64,000 nucleotides of DNA from JBDKGH01 sp039798265 (GTDB lineage: Bacteria; Bacteroidota; Bacteroidia; Flavobacteriales_D; Sanyastnellaceae): positions 14,042-78,041 of the forward strand of contig JBDKGH010000103.1 in assembly GCA_039798265.1 (NCBI GenBank), written 5' to 3'. Within the stretch, counting starts at the first letter, position 1. Every line of letters starts with the position of its first letter. A program made the translations under genes and the position numbers. Under the pieces are notes generated by a model. The model did no database searches. It saw only the letters and a program-made list of their open reading frames with translations, and was not told the DNA's origin. Shown here piece after piece: positions 1 through 8,070 of this stretch.

Positions 1-1312
1 CCATCAATTCTTTTTTCACCTTATCAGAAACATCGAGTGATGCAATGAATGCATGTATATCTTCTTTGGTGATGCTTTCCTTTCCGCGTGTAAGGGCCTT
101 TAAAGCCTCATATGGCTGAGGATACATTTCGCGGCGCAAGATGGTTTGAATCGCCTCTGCAACCACAGCCCAGTTTTTATTCAAATCCTCTTCTAGCTTA
201 GCGGTATTTAGCTTGAGTTTGCTCAATCCCTTTTCAATCGAATTAAAGGCGATAAGTGTATGTGCAAACGGAACACCTATATTTCTGAGAACCGTGCTAT
301 CCGTTAGATCGCGCTGTAGACGGCTTACTGGAAGCTTTGCCGCCAAGTGTTCAAACATGGCATTAGCGATACCCAAATTCCCTTCTGCATTTTCGAAGTC
401 AATAGGATTCACTTTATGCGGCATAGCCGAAGACCCTACCTCTCCTTCCTTTGTTTTTTGGCGGAAGTAATCCATGCTCACATAAGTCCACATGTCGCGG
501 CACAAATCAATGAGTACGGTATTGGTTCGTTTGAGCGCATCGAAGGTAGCAGCGAGATTATCGTAATGTTCAATCTGAGTGGTGAACATAGAGCGTGTTA
601 ATTTGAGTTTTTCATGTAAAAACTCATTGGCAAACTCTACCCAATCAATTTCAGGATAAGCAATGGCGTGTGCATTGAAATTACCTGTGGCTCCGCCAAA
701 TTTTGCAGAAGCCGGAATTTCTTCTAATTGATCCAACTGCTCATCTAAACGCTCAACGAATACATATACCTCTTTGCCCAGACGTGTGGGAGAAGCAGGC
801 TGACCGTGTGTACGAGCCAACATAGGAATGTCTTTCCAATCCTTGCTCAACTCAATGAGTTTTTCTGTGATTCGATCAACAGAGGTAACATATTCGTTAT
901 CGATGGCATCGCGGAAAGAAGCCGGGATAGCTGTGTTATTGATGTCTTGAGAAGTTAGACCGAAGTGCACAAACTCAAGGAATTCACCCAAACCGAGTTC
1001 GGTCATTTTTTCCTTGATAAAATACTCAACAGCCTTCACATCGTGATTGGTGGTTTTCTCTGTTTCTTTAATCTTCAATGCATCCGCTTCAGAAAAGTCG
1101 GCATAGATTTTCCGGAGCTTTGGAAACACTTTAGGCGATACACCTTTTAACTGCGGAAGGGGTATTTCGCACAAGGCTATGAAGTACTCAATTTCTACCC
1201 ACACTCGGTAGCGGATCAGACCTAATTCAGAAAAGTAAGGAGCCAAGTCGGCTGTTTGCTTACGATAGCGACCATCAACGGGAGAAATAGCAGTGAGTGC
1301 GGTAAGTTCCAT
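1..1312 (-). CDS. purB: adenylosuccinate lyase (3' end outside window)
   Basis: This enzyme of the fumarase/aspartase superfamily removes fumarate from SAICAR and from adenylosuccinate, acting twice in purine synthesis in the cytosol. About 437 codons are visible; the frame runs off the left window edge, missing probably ten to twenty C-terminal residues. The ATG at 1310-1312 gives an N-terminus MELTALTAISPVDGRYR typical of PurB. A substrate-binding/catalytic segment ARTHGQPASPT lies near residue 163, and the superfamily signature loop GSSAMPHKVNP, which carries the catalytic serine, lies near residue 290. A TAnnTTTG box (TACCTTTG) lies 18 nt upstream of the start. The gene is divergent from the MBL-fold hydrolase. 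Identification is firm. Confidence 0.96.
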   Translation of the reverse strand, partial: MELTALTAISPVDGRYRKQTADLAPYFSELGLIRYRVWVEIEYFIALCEIPLPQLKGVSPKVFPKLRKIYADFSEADALKIKETEKTTNHDVKAVEYFIKEKMTELGLGEFLEFVHFGLTSQDINNTAIPASFRDAIDNEYVTSVDRITEKLIELSKDWKDIPMLARTHGQPASPTRLGKEVYVFVERLDEQLDQLEEIPASAKFGGATGNFNAHAIAYPEIDWVEFANEFLHEKLKLTRSMFTTQIEHYDNLAATFDALKRTNTVLIDLCRDMWTYVSMDYFRQKTKEGEVGSSAMPHKVNPIDFENAEGNLGIANAMFEHLAAKLPVSRLQRDLTDSTVLRNIGVPFAHTLIAFNSIEKGLSKLKLNTAKLEEDLNKNWAVVAEAIQTILRREMYPQPYEALKALTRGKESITKEDIHAFIASLDVSDKVKKELM

Positions 1313-1330
1313 ATGCTTGAAAATGTGGCG

Positions 1331-1338
1331 CAAAGGTA
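1331..1338 (-). promoter_or_regulatory. -7 box of purB promoter
   Basis: The minus strand reads TACCTTTG, an exact match to the Bacteroidota -7 element TAnnTTTG, 18 nt before the purB ATG. No TTG box is seen at the expected distance upstream, so the call rests on one element. Confidence 0.45.
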
Positions 1339-1366
1339 GCCACAAATAAGCCTGAAGCCTCTTTCC

Positions 1367-1399
1367 TTTTTGTTCAATTAACAAGGTCACTTACATTTG
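1367..1399 (+). promoter_or_regulatory. Bacteroidota-type promoter of MBL-fold gene
   Basis: A TTTTTG (1367-1372) and a TACATTTG (1392-1399) are separated by 19 nt, matching the TTTG-N19-21-TAnnTTTG consensus known from Bacteroides and Flavobacterium. The box ends only 4 nt before the ATG at 1404, so the transcript is probably leaderless or nearly so. Confidence 0.65.
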
Positions 1400-1403
1400 A
1401 GTT

Positions 1404-2252
1404 ATGAAATTGCACGTGATACATACTGGGCTCTTCAAATTAGACGGAGGAGCCATGTTTGGAGTAGTACCCAAAACGATTTGGCAAAAAACGAATCCCG
1501 CTGATGAAAATAACATGTGCACCTGGGCCATGCGTTCATTACTGATTGAAGATGGAAACCGTCTCATCCTAGTTGATGCTGGAATAGGAGAAAAACAAAG
1601 TGAAAAATTTTTCAGCCATTATTATTTGCACGGCGCTCACAGTCTCGATCAATCGCTTGCTGATGCCGGTTTTCACCGAAATGATATAACCGATGTTTTT
1701 TTAACCCACCTTCACTTTGACCACTGTGGCGGTTGCATTGAATGGAATGAGCAAAAAGACGGTTATCGCCCTGCCTTTCAAAATGCGCAATTTTGGTCAA
1801 ACGAAAGGCATTGGGAATGGGCTACTCAACCCAATGCCCGCGAAAAAGCCAGTTTTTTAAGCGAAAACATTTTGCCTATTCAAGAAAGTGGTCAGCTCTC
1901 TTTTGTGCAGCGCACAGCCAATTTTGGCGCTAGCGGTTTAGGTTTTGATGTTACTTATGTGGATGGACATACCGATAGTATGATGCTTCCACACATTCAG
2001 TATAAAGGCCGAACGATTGTATTTATGGCCGATCTCCTTCCATCCACTGGCCACATTCCCCTTCCATATGTAATGGGATATGATACTCGTCCACTCATTA
2101 CTTTAGAGGAAAAAGGAAGATTCCTAAAAGAAGCAGCCGAAAAAAACTATGTTCTGTTTCTCGAGCACGACGGGGTTAATGAATGTTGCACCGTAGAATT
2201 AACGGAAAAAGGCATCCGTTTGAGTGATGCCTTTCCATTATCTGCTTTGTAA
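1404..2252 (+). CDS. MBL-fold metallo-hydrolase
   Basis: A 282-residue soluble protein of the metallo-beta-lactamase superfamily. The metal-binding motif HLHFDH is at residues 102-107, with the further ligands expected of the fold at H189 (DGHT), D210 (MADLLP) and H255 (LEHD); a VDAG strand precedes them at 57-60. There is no signal peptide, so it acts in the cytosol. Members of this general group hydrolyse thioesters, lactones or phosphoesters; nothing in the sequence fixes the substrate. It converges with the next gene, leaving only 5 nt between their stop codons. The start is the only ATG compatible with the fold and sits 4 nt after the -7 box. Confidence 0.88.
   Translation: MKLHVIHTGLFKLDGGAMFGVVPKTIWQKTNPADENNMCTWAMRSLLIEDGNRLILVDAGIGEKQSEKFFSHYYLHGAHSLDQSLADAGFHRNDITDVFLTHLHFDHCGGCIEWNEQKDGYRPAFQNAQFWSNERHWEWATQPNAREKASFLSENILPIQESGQLSFVQRTANFGASGLGFDVTYVDGHTDSMMLPHIQYKGRTIVFMADLLPSTGHIPLPYVMGYDTRPLITLEEKGRFLKEAAEKNYVLFLEHDGVNECCTVELTEKGIRLSDAFPLSAL
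2206..2236 (-). terminator. possible terminator of the 2258-3739 gene, inside MBL 3' end
   Basis: AAAGGCATC (2208-2216) and GATGCCTTT (2226-2234) form a hairpin with a 9-nt loop. On the minus strand the descending arm runs into a TTTTT tract, as in an intrinsic terminator. It lies within the last codons of the converging MBL gene. Confidence 0.4.
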
Positions 2253-2257
2253 AAAAA

Positions 2258-3739
2258 TTAGTTCGGATTTACTCTTTGTTCCTTCTGCTTTCGGGTGGGA
2301 GGAACATAGTTTGGATCGGGTTGGCGATTAGGATCAAAACCAAAGAGCGCATTGTCCTTGATAATGGTATCCACATAAGCGGGCACCATTTCTTCCCAAC
2401 CACTATGTCCATGCTTGATCATATCGAGTACGTCACGCGAATAAACATCGAGCACTTCGTTATTGATATCAGTAATATCCACCAATCGCTTGTTGTATAC
2501 CAAATAATCGAAAAGTGGTTTTAATCGAGGGTGAATAGGACAGTTTTTAGTAGTCAGCAATTCACCTGTTTCGCCGTCTTTCCAGGGATACAAATAAATT
2601 TTCATATCGCGGCTGAAGAGGATACCAAAAGCTTCCAAGATACCGCCATTCAAATCTCGGTAGTATTTTTCGTTGAATAGTTCTAAGAGCATGTTCGTAC
2701 CCATAATGATACCCATGCGTTTAGTGGTGTATTTCGAAAAATACTCAACGAGTTTATAATATTTAGAATAGTTAGAAACCAATACTGTTTGTCCCAAAGA
2801 ACATAGAATATCCGCTCTATCCAAGAAGTCTTGTTCATCGATATCACCTTCTGCACGCAGGTTATTGAGGGTGATTTCGAATAAAACTTGAATATTTTCA
2901 CCATCTACACGGTACTCTTTTTCAAAGAGCTTCATACCGTTCATGATCATATCAATATTCACCTTGGTTACTGGTCTGAAACTGCCTCGGAGAGCGAGGA
3001 TGTTCTTTTTATAGAGCACATCGGCGGCTTGCAGATTTCGGCCATCTGGGGAGAAAATAACCGCGTCGGTCATTCCATTTTTCACCAGTTGAAGAGACAT
3101 CAAACGATTATCTACCTTATCAAAATCAGGACCTGTCATTTGGATCATGTCTATTTCGACTTGATCGCGCATGAGATTGTCATATAAAGAGAGCAAAAGC
3201 TCTTTTGGTTTATTGAAGAAAAAGAAACAACCGTAAAGCAAGTTTACACCGAGTGCACCCACAGTGGCCTGTTGGAGCAGCGCTTCTGACTCGTGCAGAC
3301 GGGCGTGCAGAATGATTATGTTGGGTTCTTTATCCGGATCTGTTTGAAACTTTACACCCATCCAACCGTGACCTTGCACTGTTTTTTGGAAGTTGATCGT
3401 TGCGAAGGTGTCAGCAAAAGCGAAAAACTTTTTGGAAGGATGATCTTTTCTTTTGAGGCGTTCTTCGATCAAGCGGTATTCATGATTGATCATGTTTACC
3501 AAACGAGGCTTGCACACATATCGACCTTTGGCTTCTTTACCGTAGATGGCATCGCTGAAATCTTTATCGTATGCGCTCATTGCTTTCGCAATGGTACCGC
3601 TGGCTCCACCTGCACGAAAAAAATGTCGCACTACTTCTTGACCTGCGCCTATCTCGGCAAATGTTCCGTAGATATCAGGGTTAAGATTAACACGGAGTGC
3701 TTTTTGGCTGGCCGATAATACTACTCTTTCAAGTTCCAC
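2258..3739 (-). CDS. conserved protein of unknown function (493 aa)
   Basis: A 493-residue protein without signal peptide or membrane segment, starting MELERVVLSASQKALRV from a GTG codon; no in-frame ATG lies just upstream. I recognise the type as a widely conserved Bacteroidota protein, but its labels in databases (I recall adenylyltransferase- or receptor-like names) are not supported here: neither the HxGH motif of nucleotidyltransferases nor any beta-barrel signature is visible. The N-terminal third is glycine-rich (GAGQEVVRHFFRAGGASGT), followed by a hydrophobic FFFF-containing segment near residue 173. A consensus promoter lies upstream (3765-3800), and a terminator-like hairpin follows. 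It is monocistronic. The strong-looking conservation suggests a housekeeping role; the function is unknown. Confidence 0.85.
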   Translation of the reverse strand: MELERVVLSASQKALRVNLNPDIYGTFAEIGAGQEVVRHFFRAGGASGTIAKAMSAYDKDFSDAIYGKEAKGRYVCKPRLVNMINHEYRLIEERLKRKDHPSKKFFAFADTFATINFQKTVQGHGWMGVKFQTDPDKEPNIIILHARLHESEALLQQATVGALGVNLLYGCFFFFNKPKELLLSLYDNLMRDQVEIDMIQMTGPDFDKVDNRLMSLQLVKNGMTDAVIFSPDGRNLQAADVLYKKNILALRGSFRPVTKVNIDMIMNGMKLFEKEYRVDGENIQVLFEITLNNLRAEGDIDEQDFLDRADILCSLGQTVLVSNYSKYYKLVEYFSKYTTKRMGIIMGTNMLLELFNEKYYRDLNGGILEAFGILFSRDMKIYLYPWKDGETGELLTTKNCPIHPRLKPLFDYLVYNKRLVDITDINNEVLDVYSRDVLDMIKHGHSGWEEMVPAYVDTIIKDNALFGFDPNRQPDPNYVPPTRKQKEQRVNPN

Positions 3740-3764
3740 GATGTTCTGATCCTTTAATAACTGT

Positions 3765-3800
3765 CAAAGTTAAGAGAATACTTTGCACAGCCTGCAAAAA
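3765..3800 (-). promoter_or_regulatory. Bacteroidota-type promoter of the 2258-3739 gene
   Basis: On the minus strand, TTTTTG (3795-3800) and TAACTTTG (3765-3772) are 22 nt apart, matching the two-box consensus. The -7 box lies 25 nt before the GTG start. Confidence 0.6.
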
Positions 3801-3836
3801 GACGTAGATTGTTCTTTACATAAAAAAGGTGAAAAA

Positions 3837-4346
3837 CTATTTCGAAGTCATGGCCTTGTGCAAATGTTCCATTGCCACAAGCGTAGCAGGACAGCGATGC
3901 AAGTTAGCATCATAAACCTCTAACTGATCGAAAAAGTCGCGGCGATAGAGGTGCGGGAAGGTAGCACAATCGTGTGGACGCAATTCATAGATGGTGCACA
4001 ACCCGTTCTTGAGATCAAAAAACTGACAAGGTGTGGTGCGGTTGCAGATATCCCCTGTTTCTTCGTCGATATAAAGCCATTTATCAAAAAACTCTTTATA
4101 AGTCATCCCAAAATGAGCAGCGACTTTTTTCACTTCCGATTTTTTCCAGGTAGGAGTCATCGTTTTGCAGCAGTTGCCGCATTTTTGACAATTGACTTCA
4201 GCCCATGCTTTTTTCTCTGCCTCTTTCATGGCAGGGCGAGCTTCTGCAGGGCGTTTTTTCTCTAGCTTTTTAAGAAACGCGGATAATACCTTTTTCTTCC
4301 GGTAAGCGCGTTGGCGATACTTTTTAACGTCTACGTTTTGATCCAT
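3837..4346 (-). CDS. YkgJ-type cysteine-cluster protein
   Basis: A 169-residue soluble protein of the YkgJ/Fe(Zn)-chelating cysteine-cluster family. The diagnostic CxxCxxCC is at residues 53-60 (CQKCGNCC), followed by C107, C117 and C127 in the usual CxF...GxCxIYxxRPxxCxxFP arrangement. The first 50 residues are strongly basic and not part of the domain. Such proteins are presumed to bind a metal ion or cluster; the molecular role is not established. It lies just downstream of the SRP RNA gene on the same strand, starting about 31 nt beyond it, and no separate promoter is obvious, so it may depend partly on read-through from ffs. Confidence 0.85.
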   Translation of the reverse strand: MDQNVDVKKYRQRAYRKKKVLSAFLKKLEKKRPAEARPAMKEAEKKAWAEVNCQKCGNCCKTMTPTWKKSEVKKVAAHFGMTYKEFFDKWLYIDEETGDICNRTTPCQFFDLKNGLCTIYELRPHDCATFPHLYRRDFFDQLEVYDANLHRCPATLVAMEHLHKAMTSK

Positions 4347-4366
4347 GAAGTATTCTAGATAAGGCT

Positions 4367-4474
4367 AAAAAAAAGAGGGACAAGCCCCTTATATCGCACC
4401 GCTACAACCGCCTGCCTTTGCTGCCTTCCGGCCCTGGAGGATTGGGCAGGAGCTGGTCGTATAAGACTTGTCCC
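4367..4474 (-). ncRNA. ffs: signal recognition particle RNA, small bacterial type
   Basis: The minus strand carries the near-invariant SRP helix-8 segment: GGGCCGGAAGGCAGCA, containing the GGAA tetraloop and the asymmetric AGCA loop bound by the Ffh M domain. The 5' end GGGACAAG (from 4474) pairs with CTTGTCCC near 4377 to close a long terminal stem, extended by UCUUAUA/UAUAAGG pairing. The mature RNA is therefore about 98 nt (4377-4474), the short 4.5S type without an Alu domain, and the stem is followed by a run of Us that serves as terminator. It works with Ffh/FtsY in co-translational targeting to the inner membrane. A two-box promoter lies directly upstream. Confidence 0.93.
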
Positions 4475-4479
4475 GGGCG

Positions 4480-4509
4480 CAAAAGTAGACACATCAAGGT
4501 GTTTCAAAA
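4480..4509 (-). promoter_or_regulatory. ffs promoter
   Basis: On the minus strand TTTTG (4505-4509), 17 nt, then TACTTTTG (4480-4487) match the Bacteroidota vegetative promoter. The RNA 5' end deduced from the terminal stem (4474) falls 6 nt after the -7 box, which agrees well. Confidence 0.75.
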
Positions 4510-4636
4510 GAAAAAACACTACTTTTTTTTTCAGCCGCGCTTCTCTCTGCTGAAATTCAGTGAGGTATAGAGCCTTTTGAACAGTGTTACTCTCATAGTC
4601 TTTTTCACATTCATCACCAAAGCATGCCGTCTATCC

Positions 4637-4644
4637 TATTTTTG
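4637..4644 (+). promoter_or_regulatory. -7 box upstream of DUF4199 gene
   Basis: TATTTTTG is an exact TAnnTTTG match 50 nt before the ATG at 4695. No TTG box is seen at 17-23 nt upstream. A purine-rich GAAGAAAGGGAG follows. Confidence 0.4.
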
Positions 4645-4694
4645 TAAAGAAGAAAGGGAGTTGAATGATATTTGGAGAAACTAAACAAGCTACC

Positions 4695-5222
4695 ATGTCT
4701 ATCGAAATCTTAGAAACAAAAAAAATTAATCTCTTCAAGGAGAGCATTATTTATGGTGTAATCATCGCCGTTGGCCTTATTGGCTCAAGCCTAGTGAGCA
4801 ATGCCATTAGCGACACCCCCAACTCTACCCTTGCAAGTCTTTTAATGTGGTGCATTTTAGGTGGTGGTCTCGCTTATGCTATTATTCAAATACGAAATAA
4901 TAAAAACGATGGGTTACTGAGTTTTGGTCAAGGATTTAAAATTTCCCTTTTTGCAGGAATCATAGCAGGTCTTATCAACGCGGTGTACACTTACATCTAC
5001 ATGAAGTTCATCTCTCCTGAGATGATTGACAAGCTCAAAGAAGTGGCGATTAATGATATGGTCAGCAGTGGAAATACCGAAGATGAGATCAAAATAGGAC
5101 TACAAATGATGGATGTTTTCATGCAGCCAGGAGTAATGGCTTTAATGATTGTTTTCATGATTCCTATTTATTGTATGATTATCGGACTTATACTTGCTGC
5201 GATTTTTAAGAAAGAAAAATGA
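4695..5222 (+). CDS. DUF4199 membrane protein
   Basis: A 175-residue integral membrane protein with about four hydrophobic helices (around residues 19-38, 50-70, 85-108 and 145-170). Its pattern, a GQGFKISLFAGIIAGL segment after helix 2 and a QPGVMALM segment before the last helix, fits DUF4199, a Bacteroidota family of unknown function often found beside a polyprenyl-phosphate glycosyltransferase. I chose the ATG at 4695 (MSIEILETKK) rather than the in-frame ATG at 4665, because homologues begin near there and the extra ten residues are polar. The stop codon overlaps the start of the glycosyltransferase (ATGA), so the two are translationally coupled and probably act in the same envelope process. 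Confidence 0.82.
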   Translation: MSIEILETKKINLFKESIIYGVIIAVGLIGSSLVSNAISDTPNSTLASLLMWCILGGGLAYAIIQIRNNKNDGLLSFGQGFKISLFAGIIAGLINAVYTYIYMKFISPEMIDKLKEVAINDMVSSGNTEDEIKIGLQMMDVFMQPGVMALMIVFMIPIYCMIIGLILAAIFKKEK

Positions 5223-6169
5223 ACCTTTCCCTCGTCATCCCCTTATATAACGAAGCTGAGTCTTTACCCGAATTACACGATTGGATTGTTCGGGTAATGA
5301 ACGAACATCGCTTCACTTATGAGATCCTATTTATAGATGACGGTTCGAAGGATAATTCGTGGTCAGTCATCGAACATTTAAGCGGAAAAAACCCGCATGT
5401 TCGTGGCATTCGTTTTATGCGCAACTATGGAAAAAGCGCAGCTCTGCATTTAGGCTTTGAGGCTTGTAAGGGCGAGGTGGTGATTACCATGGATGCCGAC
5501 TTGCAAGACTCTCCTGATGAAATACCGGAACTTTATCGCATGATCACTGTGGGTGGTTATGACTTAGTGAGTGGTTGGAAAAAAAAGCGCCACGACCCTA
5601 TTACGAAAACCATCCCTACGAAGCTGTATAATCGCGCTACTCGAGCGATGAGTGGTATTCACCTGCACGACTTTAATTGCGGATTAAAGGCTTATAAATC
5701 GGAGGTAGTAAAATGCCTCGAGATCTACGGGGAGATGCACCGTTATATTCCCGTGATGGCCCATAAAGAAGGCTTTCGAAAAATTGGAGAAAAGGTGGTG
5801 GAGCATCGCGCTCGAAAATATGGAAGTTCGAAGTTTGGTATGGAGCGCTTTATCAATGGCTTCCTCGACCTGATGACTATTACCTTCACTTCTAAGTTTG
5901 GTAAAAAACCGATGCACTTTTTTGGCACCATCGGTCTGTTGATGTTCGTGATCGGATTCGCTGCTTTTGCATGGATTGGTGGAGTTAAGATCATCGCTTT
6001 AATGAATGGTGAAACCGCCAAAAACATTGCCGAGCAGTCGGTATTCTACATTGCGCTAACCACCATGATCATTGGAACACAACTTTTCCTTGCTGGTTTT
6101 TTAGGCGAGCTGATTACGCGCAACTCTGCACGTAGAAACGAATATTCGGTTAAAGAAAGATTGAACTAA
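5219..6169 (+). CDS. family 2 glycosyltransferase, DPM1/GtrB-like
   Basis: A 316-residue inverting GT-A enzyme with two C-terminal membrane helices (about 233-258 and 272-298). Visible motifs: VIPLYNE at 6-12, DDGSKDNS at 40-47, and the metal-binding DADLQD at 92-97. This architecture is that of polyisoprenyl-phosphate sugar transferases (dolichol-phosphate-mannose synthase, ArnC, GtrB), which charge a lipid carrier on the inner face of the membrane for use outside. The sugar and final glycan cannot be read from the sequence. It overlaps the DUF4199 gene by 4 nt. It ends 2 nt before the converging mnmA stop. Confidence 0.9.
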   Translation: MNLSLVIPLYNEAESLPELHDWIVRVMNEHRFTYEILFIDDGSKDNSWSVIEHLSGKNPHVRGIRFMRNYGKSAALHLGFEACKGEVVITMDADLQDSPDEIPELYRMITVGGYDLVSGWKKKRHDPITKTIPTKLYNRATRAMSGIHLHDFNCGLKAYKSEVVKCLEIYGEMHRYIPVMAHKEGFRKIGEKVVEHRARKYGSSKFGMERFINGFLDLMTITFTSKFGKKPMHFFGTIGLLMFVIGFAAFAWIGGVKIIALMNGETAKNIAEQSVFYIALTTMIIGTQLFLAGFLGELITRNSARRNEYSVKERLN

Positions 6170-6171
6170 TC

Positions 6172-7365
6172 TTATTGGATTACTCCACTTCCAATTAATT
6201 CTTCACCATCGTACCAGGCGGCGAATTGCCCCGCTGCAACGCCTCGTTGAGCTTCGTCGAATACGAGATAATGCCCCGATTCGAAAGCAAACAATTGCGC
6301 TTTGGTAAGTGCTTGTCGATAGCGTATGCGCACGTCAAAAACTTTTGATTCACCCATTTTCAGTGCGAGATCAGTGCGCACCCAATGCACTTCATGTGGC
6401 GCGATACGAATAACATTTCTGTATAACGCAGGATGGTGTTCGCCTTGTCCTGTGTACACTACATTCAAGTGAACGTCTGTACCTACAATGAACAATGGTT
6501 CAGCTTTTCCGCCTACACCTAGTCCTCTACGCTGACCTATGGTATAAAAATGAGCTCCTGTATGATCCCCAACTACTTTTCCCAAACTGGGTGACATGAC
6601 ATAGGGCTTTGACCATTCCAACAGATTTTCCTCCGTTCGGGGCATGCTTGTATCCGGTAGCGGGAACAATTCAGTGCTTGCAGGTAATTCAATCACCTTT
6701 CCCTTTTTAGGTTCCAACTGTTGTTGTAAGAAAGTGGGCAGTTTGACCTTACCTATAAAACACAAACCTTGCGAATCTTTTTTAGCCGCATTAGGTAGGC
6801 CTATTTCATCCGCAATGGCGCGTACTTGAGGTTTTGTTAAATGACCAATCGGAAATAATGCTTTAGCCAGCTGAGCTTGACTCAATTGACATAAGAAATA
6901 ACTTTGATCCTTATTGGTATCAGCACCAGCAATCAATCGAAAAACAGGATTGCCTTGGGCATCCGAGGTTTCTTGGCGCTGACAATAATGCCCCGTAGCG
7001 ACGTAATCTGCCTTGAGATTTAGAGCTGCGGTGAGGAAAATATCAAATTTGATTTCGCGGTTGCATAACACATCGGGATTGGGAGTTCGGCCCGATTCAT
7101 ATTCGGAGAACATATAATCCACTATCCGCTTCTTATATTCAGCGCTCAAATCGAGCACTTGAAAAGGAATACCTAAGTGTTCTGCGGCGAGAATGGCATC
7201 GTTGCTATCGTCTATCCAAGGACATTCGTTATTGATCGTTACGGATTCATCATGCCAATTGCGCATGAAAATGCCAACTACTTCGTATCCTTGCTGCAGC
7301 AAGAGGTGAGCGGCCACACTTGAATCGACCCCGCCTGACAATCCGATAACAACTCTTTTGCTCAT
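6172..7365 (-). CDS. mnmA: tRNA 2-thiouridine(34) synthase
   Basis: MnmA thiolates U34 of Lys, Glu and Gln tRNAs in the cytosol, using ATP and sulfur relayed from cysteine desulfurase. The PP-loop SGGVDS is at residues 10-15; the two catalytic cysteines are C101 ([12 protein letters not shown]) and C202 (SQGLCFIGK). The protein is 397 residues from the ATG at 7363-7365 ([12 protein letters not shown]). The open frame extends a further 51 codons upstream, but that extension lacks homology to the family and would overlap the sigma-factor gene. A TAnnTTTG box ends 7 nt before this ATG, so the mRNA is probably near-leaderless. It is divergent from the sigma-factor gene. Confidence 0.96.
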   Translation of the reverse strand: MSKRVVIGLSGGVDSSVAAHLLLQQGYEVVGIFMRNWHDESVTINNECPWIDDSNDAILAAEHLGIPFQVLDLSAEYKKRIVDYMFSEYESGRTPNPDVLCNREIKFDIFLTAALNLKADYVATGHYCQRQETSDAQGNPVFRLIAGADTNKDQSYFLCQLSQAQLAKALFPIGHLTKPQVRAIADEIGLPNAAKKDSQGLCFIGKVKLPTFLQQQLEPKKGKVIELPASTELFPLPDTSMPRTEENLLEWSKPYVMSPSLGKVVGDHTGAHFYTIGQRRGLGVGGKAEPLFIVGTDVHLNVVYTGQGEHHPALYRNVIRIAPHEVHWVRTDLALKMGESKVFDVRIRYRQALTKAQLFAFESGHYLVFDEAQRGVAAGQFAAWYDGEELIGSGVIQ

Positions 7366-7372
7366 TTCGATG

Positions 7373-7380
7373 CAAAAGTA
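7373..7380 (-). promoter_or_regulatory. -7 box of mnmA promoter
   Basis: The minus strand reads TACTTTTG, an exact TAnnTTTG match, with only 7 nt to the mnmA ATG. No clear -33 element. Confidence 0.45.
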
Positions 7381-7448
7381 ATACTTCGGGGGGCAGGAAA
7401 TACCTTTAGGCGGGTGGGAACGACAAATGGACGAAAAAATTACATGGT

Positions 7449-7456
7449 TATATTTG
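7449..7456 (+). promoter_or_regulatory. -7 box upstream of sigma-factor gene
   Basis: TATATTTG matches TAnnTTTG exactly, 44 nt before the GTG start at 7501. No TTG box lies at the usual distance. Confidence 0.4.
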
Positions 7457-7500
7457 TAATTGGCAACCTTTGAAACAAATAACGTCATAACAACGAACGA

Positions 7501-8070
7501 GTGTCTGAAGTAAAGCAATTACAAGAGCTTATTGATGGCTGTCTCCGAGGAGACAGACGTTGCCAACAGCTTGTGTATAAGCAGCTTTACGGTAAAATGA
7601 AGGCTGTATGCCTCCGTTATACCAAGGACGCCGATCACGCCATGGATGTACTTCAGGAAGGCTTTATTAAAGTCTTTCAAAACATGGACAAGTACACCGG
7701 ACAAGGTTCTTTTGAAGGCTGGGTCCGCCGAATCATGGTGAATTTGTCGATAGACAATTTTCGAAAGCAACGTCATGATTTGGTGTTGTTGGGTGATCGA
7801 GAAAACGCGGAAGACTGGGAAGATGAGCCAGAAGATGAAAAGGATAACGAAGTAGATTACGACTTCAAACCGAATCAAATCATCGAAGCGATGCAACAAT
7901 TATCGCCAGCTTATCGTACCGTATTTAACCTGTATGTGTTTGAAAACTACTCACATCAGGACATAGCAGATGCTTTGGGTATTAGTGTAGGAACTTCTAA
8001 AAGTAACTACGCCAAAGCTCGGAAAAACATGAGAAAAATATTACTCAAGAACCAGGGTAAGACTATATGA
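7501..8070 (+). CDS. RNA polymerase sigma factor, ECF-like sigma-70
   Basis: A 189-residue two-domain sigma factor. Sigma2 spans about residues 28-92 ([15 protein letters not shown] through the [11 protein letters not shown] and [21 protein letters not shown] segments of regions 2.2-2.4); a very acidic linker lies at about 100-125; sigma4 spans 137-187 with the helix-turn-helix [23 protein letters not shown]. There is no sigma3, as in ECF factors. Translation appears to start at GTG 7501. The gene overlaps the next, membrane-anchored PKD protein by ATGA, the usual layout of an ECF sigma and its anti-sigma. Target promoters are not known; the following T9SS cargo genes are candidates. Confidence 0.9.
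   Translation: MSEVKQLQELIDGCLRGDRRCQQLVYKQLYGKMKAVCLRYTKDADHAMDVLQEGFIKVFQNMDKYTGQGSFEGWVRRIMVNLSIDNFRKQRHDLVLLGDRENAEDWEDEPEDEKDNEVDYDFKPNQIIEAMQQLSPAYRTVFNLYVFENYSHQDIADALGISVGTSKSNYAKARKNMRKILLKNQGKTI

Noticed and set aside
2258..3739. Reading the 493-residue protein as a TonB-dependent receptor or nucleotide adenylyltransferase
   Set aside because: No signal peptide, beta-barrel pattern, plug domain, HxGH or SxTxxR motif is visible.
4347..4694. Region without protein genes between the Cys-cluster gene and DUF4199
   Set aside because: Not empty: it contains ffs and its promoter; apart from a -7 box nothing else is seen.
6172..7518. 51-codon N-terminal extension of mnmA
   Set aside because: It overlaps the sigma-factor gene, is unlike any MnmA, and would cover the -7 box; the ATG before SGGVDS is the family start.
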